From contig NZ_CP021109.1 in the NCBI RefSeq assembly GCF_002119725.1, forward strand, positions 1,116,001 through 1,180,000: a DNA stretch of 64,000 nucleotides, given 5' to 3'. The notes under the pieces were generated by a model, which saw only the letters and a list, made by a program, of their open reading frames with translations, did no database searches and was not told where the DNA came from. The stretch comes from Bordetella genomosp. 9 (GTDB lineage Bacteria > Pseudomonadota > Gammaproteobacteria > Burkholderiales > Burkholderiaceae_B). Below are positions 60,378 to 64,000 of the stretch, one piece after another (position 1 is the first letter of the stretch; each line of letters opens with the position of its first letter). Position numbers and translations under genes: made by a program.

Positions 60378-62174
60378 TCAGGGTTGCAGGTGTTCCGCCA
60401 CGGGGCCAAGCGCCAGCGCCGGCACATAGGTCAGCGCGCCGACGAGCAGGACCGACCCGATGAGCAGGATCACGAAGAGGACGCCGGTGGTCGGCATGGT
60501 GCCCGGGCCGGCGGGAACGCGGTGCTTGCGCGCCAGCGAACCCGCCATCGCCAGGACGGGCACGATCGCGCCGAAGCGGCCGAACCACATCGCGAGGCCC
60601 AGCAGGGTGTTGTAGAAGGGCGTGTTGGCCGACAGCCCCGCAAAGGCGCTGCCGTTGTTGTTCGCGGCCGACGTCAGGGCGTACAGGATTTCCGAAAACC
60701 CGTGCGTGCCGGGGTTGAATACGCCCGCCTTGCCGGCCGTCAGGGTGACGGCCAGCGCGGTGCCCGCCAGCACCAGCAGCGGCGTGATCAGGATGACGAT
60801 GGACACCATCTTCACTTCGTGGGCTTCGATTTTCTTGCCCAGGTACTCCGGCGTGCGGCCTATCATGAGGCCCGCGATGAAGACGGCCAGAATGGCGAAG
60901 GCCAGCATGCCGTAGAGTCCTGAGCCGACGCCGCCGAACACGACCTCTCCGAGCTGCATGAGCAGCATGGGCGGCAGGCCGCCCATGGCCGTGAAGGAAT
61001 CGTGCATGCCCGCCACGGCGCCGCAGGATGCGGCGGTCGTCGCCGTGGCGAACAGCGCCGTCGGACCTATGCCGAAGCGCGCTTCCTTGCCTTCCATATT
61101 GCCGCCCGGCGACAGCGCCACGGATCCGCTGTCCGCCGCCGCCTGAGCCAGCATGGGGTTGGACTGGTATTCGTAATGGCCCGTCGCCACGGCAAGGGCC
61201 GCGAACAGCACGACCATCGAGGCCAGCACCGCAATGCCCTGGCGCCGGTCCCCCACCATCTGCCCGAAGGTGAAGCAAAGGGCCGCCGGGATGATGAGCA
61301 TCGCCAGGATTTCCAGGAAGTTGGACAGCGGCGTCGGGTTCTCGTAGGGATGCGCCGAGTTCGCATTGAAAAAGCCGCCGCCGTTCGTCCCCAGCATCTT
61401 GATCGCTTCCTGCGAGGCGACCGGGCCCATGGCGATCGTCTGCGTGTGCGCCGTCACCGATACAGTCAACGGCTGACCTTTCTCGTCCAGGGCGGGTTGT
61501 CCGTTGGCGTCCATCCTGGGCTGCATGTACGCGACCGGCTCCAGCAGCGGGACATCGCGATAGGAGGCGAGGTTCTGGATCACGCCCTGTCCGGCCAGGA
61601 CGACGGCCAAAAGGAAGGCCAGCGGCAATAGCACATACAGCGTGCCGCGCACCATATCGACCCAGAAGTTGCCAACGGTGGCAGCGCCATGCCGCGCGAA
61701 TCCGCGGATCAGCGCGAGCAGCACGGCGATCCCGGTCGCCGCGGAGACGAAGTTCTGCACCGTCAGTCCCAGCATCTGGGTGAGGTAGCTCATCGTGGTC
61801 TCGCCCGCGTAGCCCTGCCAGTTGGTATTGGTCGCGAAGCTGATCGCGGTGTTGAGCGCCGAGTCGGGCGAGACGGCGCCCATACTCGCCGGATTGAGCG
61901 GCAGCAGACCCTGGGAACGCTGCAGCACGTAGGTGAAGACGGCGCCGATGGTGCCGAACGCCAGCACTGCGGTGGCGTAGCGTTTCCAGCCCATTTCGGC
62001 GGCGGCATTCACGCCTGCGATGCGGTAGATCAGCCGCTCCAGCGGCCGCCCCCAGGCCGACCATCGTGAGCGCCCGTTTTCCATGACTTCGTGGATATAG
62101 CGGCCCAGCAAGGGGGCGAGCGCAAGCAGCACTGCCAGCAGGAATGCCAGCAGGCCCAGGTATCGGGCTTCCAT
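60378..62174 (-). CDS. kdpA: Potassium-transporting ATPase KdpA subunit
   Basis: The 598-residue channel-like subunit of the SKT superfamily has four pore-loop repeats. Visible filter-loop signatures are SFATNTNWQGYAGE, LGTNGGGFFNANSAHP, FGGVGSGLYGM and TSAANNNGSAFAGL. It selects K+ in the periplasmic-facing cavity. The ATG shares one base with the kdpF stop (TGATG), so translation is coupled. Confidence 0.96.
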   Translation of the reverse strand: MEARYLGLLAFLLAVLLALAPLLGRYIHEVMENGRSRWSAWGRPLERLIYRIAGVNAAAEMGWKRYATAVLAFGTIGAVFTYVLQRSQGLLPLNPASMGAVSPDSALNTAISFATNTNWQGYAGETTMSYLTQMLGLTVQNFVSAATGIAVLLALIRGFARHGAATVGNFWVDMVRGTLYVLLPLAFLLAVVLAGQGVIQNLASYRDVPLLEPVAYMQPRMDANGQPALDEKGQPLTVSVTAHTQTIAMGPVASQEAIKMLGTNGGGFFNANSAHPYENPTPLSNFLEILAMLIIPAALCFTFGQMVGDRRQGIAVLASMVVLFAALAVATGHYEYQSNPMLAQAAADSGSVALSPGGNMEGKEARFGIGPTALFATATTAASCGAVAGMHDSFTAMGGLPPMLLMQLGEVVFGGVGSGLYGMLAFAILAVFIAGLMIGRTPEYLGKKIEAHEVKMVSIVILITPLLVLAGTALAVTLTAGKAGVFNPGTHGFSEILYALTSAANNNGSAFAGLSANTPFYNTLLGLAMWFGRFGAIVPVLAMAGSLARKHRVPAGPGTMPTTGVLFVILLIGSVLLVGALTYVPALALGPVAEHLQP

Positions 62175-62263
62175 CAGAATTTCTCCGGCTTGAACAGCGC
62201 CACCAGCAGGTAGACGAAAAGAAACAGCGCCAGCGCGCCGCTGATCAGGTAAAGCCAGTTCAT
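62174..62263 (-). CDS. kdpF: KdpF small membrane subunit
   Basis: The 29-residue single-helix peptide reads MNWLYLISGALALFLFVYLL and ends in ALFKPEKF, the standard KdpF layout. It stabilises the KdpABC complex like a lipid. The start overlaps the stop of the upstream 32-codon ORF (ATGA) and its stop shares one base with the kdpA start. Confidence 0.9.
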   Translation of the reverse strand: MNWLYLISGALALFLFVYLLVALFKPEKF

Positions 62264-62358
62264 GGGAGGTTTCCTTTTTCCAGCGCGTCGCAGAACGCGA
62301 TCAGCGCAAGGCTGAGTGTGGCCATGATGGCGAACGCGGCCAGGCATAAAGCGTCCAT
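62260..62358 (-). CDS. 32-residue membrane microprotein encoded upstream of kdpF
   Basis: The 32-codon ORF has an AGGGA ribosome site eight bases before its ATG at 62358. The product starts MDALCLAAFAIMATLSLAL, then IAFCDALEKGNLP: a single predicted transmembrane helix of about 20 residues with two cysteines and a charged C-terminus. Its stop overlaps the kdpF start by four bases (ATGA), the signature of translational coupling. It is the first ORF of the kdp mRNA. It may be a second small subunit of the K+ pump or a coupling peptide. I do not recognise it as a named protein. Confidence 0.65.
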   Translation of the reverse strand: MDALCLAAFAIMATLSLALIAFCDALEKGNLP

Positions 62359-62476
62359 GGTGGTGGTCCCTCGGTCCTCTAATAAGGCGGCCGCCGCAGG
62401 CGTGCAGACGCGCGGGCGGACAGGCAGCAGCTTAGGGAGCCAGCCATAAAAACGGGGTAAAGCTTCGGGAAGGCGG

Positions 62477-62493
62477 TGTAAACGGGATATAAA
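62477..62493 (-). promoter_or_regulatory. KdpE binding site
   Basis: On the minus strand the sequence is TTTATA-TCCCG-TTTACA. It matches the E. coli KdpE consensus TTTATA-N5-TTTACA at all 12 defined positions, in the same orientation relative to kdp. It lies about 120 bp upstream of the first kdp ORF. Match by memory of the published E. coli site. Confidence 0.75.
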
Positions 62494-62720
62494 GACGCGA
62501 CTCGTCTCCGCCGGGACGGCTTCGAATGCACCATTCTGGTGCGACTGGTCGGCTTGCGGCGGCCGGCGTGCGCCGTCCTAGGGCATACCCCTAGTGTTTC
62601 ACTCCCGGATATGGTGCAGAATCCTGTCCCATGCAGGTGAGGAGACAAATGCCCCAAGAAGGGCAGAAACCGGGCGGCACCGGTACATAAATAAAGCTGT
62701 ATCTAGAAGAGCAAACGCAC

Positions 62721-62750
62721 AACGGCTGGCACCATGAAGTGCCAGCCGTT
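62721..62750. repeat. 12-bp perfect inverted repeat
   Basis: AACGGCTGGCAC (62721-62732) and GTGCCAGCCGTT (62739-62750) are perfect complements with a six-base loop CATGAA. There is no T run on either side, so it is not a standard terminator. It lies 71 bp before the DUF4212 gene and could be an mRNA hairpin or a regulator site. Confidence 0.6.
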
Positions 62751-62820
62751 GTCGCATTCAGCGCACGACTCGCTCGCGATCCGCGCGATCCGTGCAAGTC
62801 GGGCCCAACATGGCTCCGTC

Positions 62821-63102
62821 ATGGCGCATATGCCGACATCGCGTACTCACGACTCCGGCCGCGACAGCGCCGGCAACACTTCAGGCCCATCCTGGGCAAG
62901 CAACGTCAGGCGCATCGCCGTGCTGCTTGCGCTGTGGGCCGCACTGACCATCCTGCCCGTTTACTTCGGCCCGCGGCTCTCGTTTTCCTTCCTGGGCTGG
63001 CCTTTCTCTTATTGGATGGCGGCCTATGGCGTTCCGCTGGCCTTCCTGCTCATCGTGGTCGGGTATGCGGCCATCATGAACGGCGCGGGCGACACGGACT
63101 GA
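62821..63102 (+). CDS. DUF4212 small membrane subunit of a sodium/solute symporter
   Basis: The 93-residue protein has two transmembrane helices (about 32-50 and 60-85). The conserved block LPVYFGPRLSFSFLGWPFSYWMAAYGVPLAFLLIVVGYA is typical of DUF4212. Such proteins are encoded just before VC_2705-type symporters and act as their small subunit. The symporter gene follows after 102 bp. The ATG at 62821 lacks a strong ribosome site; an ATG at 62830 is possible. Confidence 0.85.
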   Translation: MAHMPTSRTHDSGRDSAGNTSGPSWASNVRRIAVLLALWAALTILPVYFGPRLSFSFLGWPFSYWMAAYGVPLAFLLIVVGYAAIMNGAGDTD

Positions 63103-63204
63103 CATGCTGCCCGCCGCCCATGACGCCGGCATGACCGTCCCTGCCGTGCCGCGACGCCGCGGCGCGCGCCGGCGTCGCGTGCGGACGAGGGCGAGGACGC
63201 GCTG

Positions 63205-64000
63205 ATGCCCGGCGGCGGCAAGATCTCGCGCGAGCTGGACGTGCGGCTGCGGCGCATATATGTGCTGTACGCCGCGGGGTTCGGGTTGCTGATCCTGTTG
63301 CTCGCGCTGCTCGAAGTCATGGGCATGCCGCACAACTGGATCGGTTATGTCTTTCTTCTGGTCACCTTCACCTTGTATGCCGGCATAGGCATCGTCTGCC
63401 GGACCTCGGACCCTGTCGAGTACTACGTCGCCGGCCGCCGCGTGCCCGCGTTCTACAACGGCATGGCGACGGCCGCCGACTGGATGTCGGTGGCGTCCTT
63501 CATCGGCGTGGCCGGCACGCTTTACGTCAGCGGATACGCCGGCCTGGCGTACGTGATGGGGTGGACCGGCGGGTATGTCCTGGTGGCGCTGCTGCTGGCG
63601 CCGTATCTGCGCAAGTTCGGGCAATACACCGTGCCGGACTTCCTCGGCGCGCGATACGGGGGCAATCTGCCGCGGCTGGCGGGCGTCGTTTGCGCCGTAC
63701 TGTGTTCCTTCACCTATCTGGTGGCGCAGATTTACGGCGTGGGAATCATCACCACCCGCATGACAGGCATTTCCTTCGAACTTGGCATTTTCCTGGCCCT
63801 GGGCGGCATGCTGGTGTGTTCCTTCCTGGGCGGCATGCGGGCGGTTACGTGGACGCAGGTCGGCCAGTTCATCATTTTGATCATCGCCTACGTCCTGCCC
63901 GTGATCTGGCTGTCCATCAAATTCACCGGCATGGCGGTCCCGCAGGCAGGGGCGGCGGTCGCCTTGCAGCACGTGGTCCAGGCGGAAACCCGTCTGCAGG
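63205..64000 (+). CDS. Sodium:solute symporter, VC_2705/ActP-like (3' end outside window)
   Basis: The first 265 residues of an SSS-family transporter are present. The start ISRELDVRLRRIYVLYAAGFGLLIL, then DPVEYYVAGRRVPAFYNGMATAADWMSVASFIGVAGTLYVSGYAGLAY and DFLGARYGG, match the VC_2705 subfamily, which pairs with DUF4212 proteins. Acetate or short-chain monocarboxylate uptake is likely from family knowledge. ATG 63205 has GAGG about eight bases upstream. The gene is cut by the window end. Confidence 0.88.
   Translation, partial: MPGGGKISRELDVRLRRIYVLYAAGFGLLILLLALLEVMGMPHNWIGYVFLLVTFTLYAGIGIVCRTSDPVEYYVAGRRVPAFYNGMATAADWMSVASFIGVAGTLYVSGYAGLAYVMGWTGGYVLVALLLAPYLRKFGQYTVPDFLGARYGGNLPRLAGVVCAVLCSFTYLVAQIYGVGIITTRMTGISFELGIFLALGGMLVCSFLGGMRAVTWTQVGQFIILIIAYVLPVIWLSIKFTGMAVPQAGAAVALQHVVQAETRLQ

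Larger units (their letters stand above)
62359..62820. other. Divergent regulatory region between kdp operon and symporter operon
   Basis: No gene is seen here. The region contains the KdpE box (62477-62493), AT-rich stretches GTAAAGC at about 62457 and ATAAATAAAG at about 62687, and a 12-bp perfect palindrome (62721-62750). The kdp promoter should lie between the KdpE box and 62358 on the minus strand. Confidence 0.6.

Noticed and set aside
58165..62064. A 1,299-codon open frame on the minus strand in another phase of kdpB/kdpA
   Set aside because: It overlaps two unmistakable Kdp genes on the same strand and consists of Arg/Gly/Ala-rich shadow sequence.

Overview
The window is very GC-rich, densely packed bacterial chromosome. 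Gene content points to a betaproteobacterium of the Alcaligenaceae, close to Bordetella or Achromobacter. The indicators are two tripartite-tricarboxylate (Bug/TctC-type) binding proteins, a MocR/gabT pair, a DUF1841 protein, and a capsule locus of the type known from Bordetella and Achromobacter. I cannot fix the species from sequence alone. There is no phage, integrase, insertion sequence or CRISPR array.

Region 1 (1-2.7 kb): a tRNA-Lys(CTT) with promoter and terminator, a decayed zinc-type alcohol dehydrogenase, and a LysR regulator divergent from an alpha/beta hydrolase. Region 2 (3.3-17.8 kb): one long co-directional operon corresponding gene for gene to the Salmonella Typhi Vi capsule locus. 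The order is tviB, tviD, tviE, vexA, vexB, vexC, vexD, vexE, tviC, then a secreted pectate-lyase-family enzyme. TviB and TviC would make UDP-GalNAcA, TviE polymerise it, TviD modify it, VexE build the lipid anchor and VexA-D export it. The most striking feature is VexC. It has the fold-length of an ABC ATPase but lacks the Walker A, signature, Walker B/catalytic Glu and His-loop residues. Its partner VexB carries a 200-residue cytoplasmic N-terminal extension.

Region 3 (17.8-21.6 kb): TerC-family membrane protein, then gabT divergent from a MocR-type regulator with a 40-bp-spaced inverted repeat between them. Region 4 (21.9-33.0 kb): a catabolic cluster under a GntR/FCD regulator. It encodes a three-component Rieske dioxygenase (beta, reductase, ferredoxin, alpha), a 2-hydroxyacid dehydrogenase, a ThDP decarboxylase, an aldehyde dehydrogenase and two Bug proteins. 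The predicted route resembles mandelate-type degradation. A 20-nt motif is repeated about 70-76 bp upstream of both the regulator and the alpha subunit, and a six-copy 16-bp tandem repeat lies between two of the transcription units.

Region 5 (33-53 kb): mainly housekeeping and accessory genes. These are an LD-carboxypeptidase lipoprotein, an SDR with a frameshifted ArsR regulator upstream, an unknown 542-residue protein, a GST, a cystine-type ABC importer, YceI, an MFS exporter, an aldo/keto reductase, an M16 protease, a MoxR/VWA pair, two small cytochromes c, DUF1841, isocitrate dehydrogenase and an XRE regulator. Region 6 (53.3-64 kb): an orphan winged-helix regulator and the high-affinity potassium system kdpFABCDE. 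The kdp system has a match to the E. coli KdpE box and an extra 32-codon membrane ORF coupled to kdpF. A DUF4212/sodium-solute symporter pair is truncated by the window edge.
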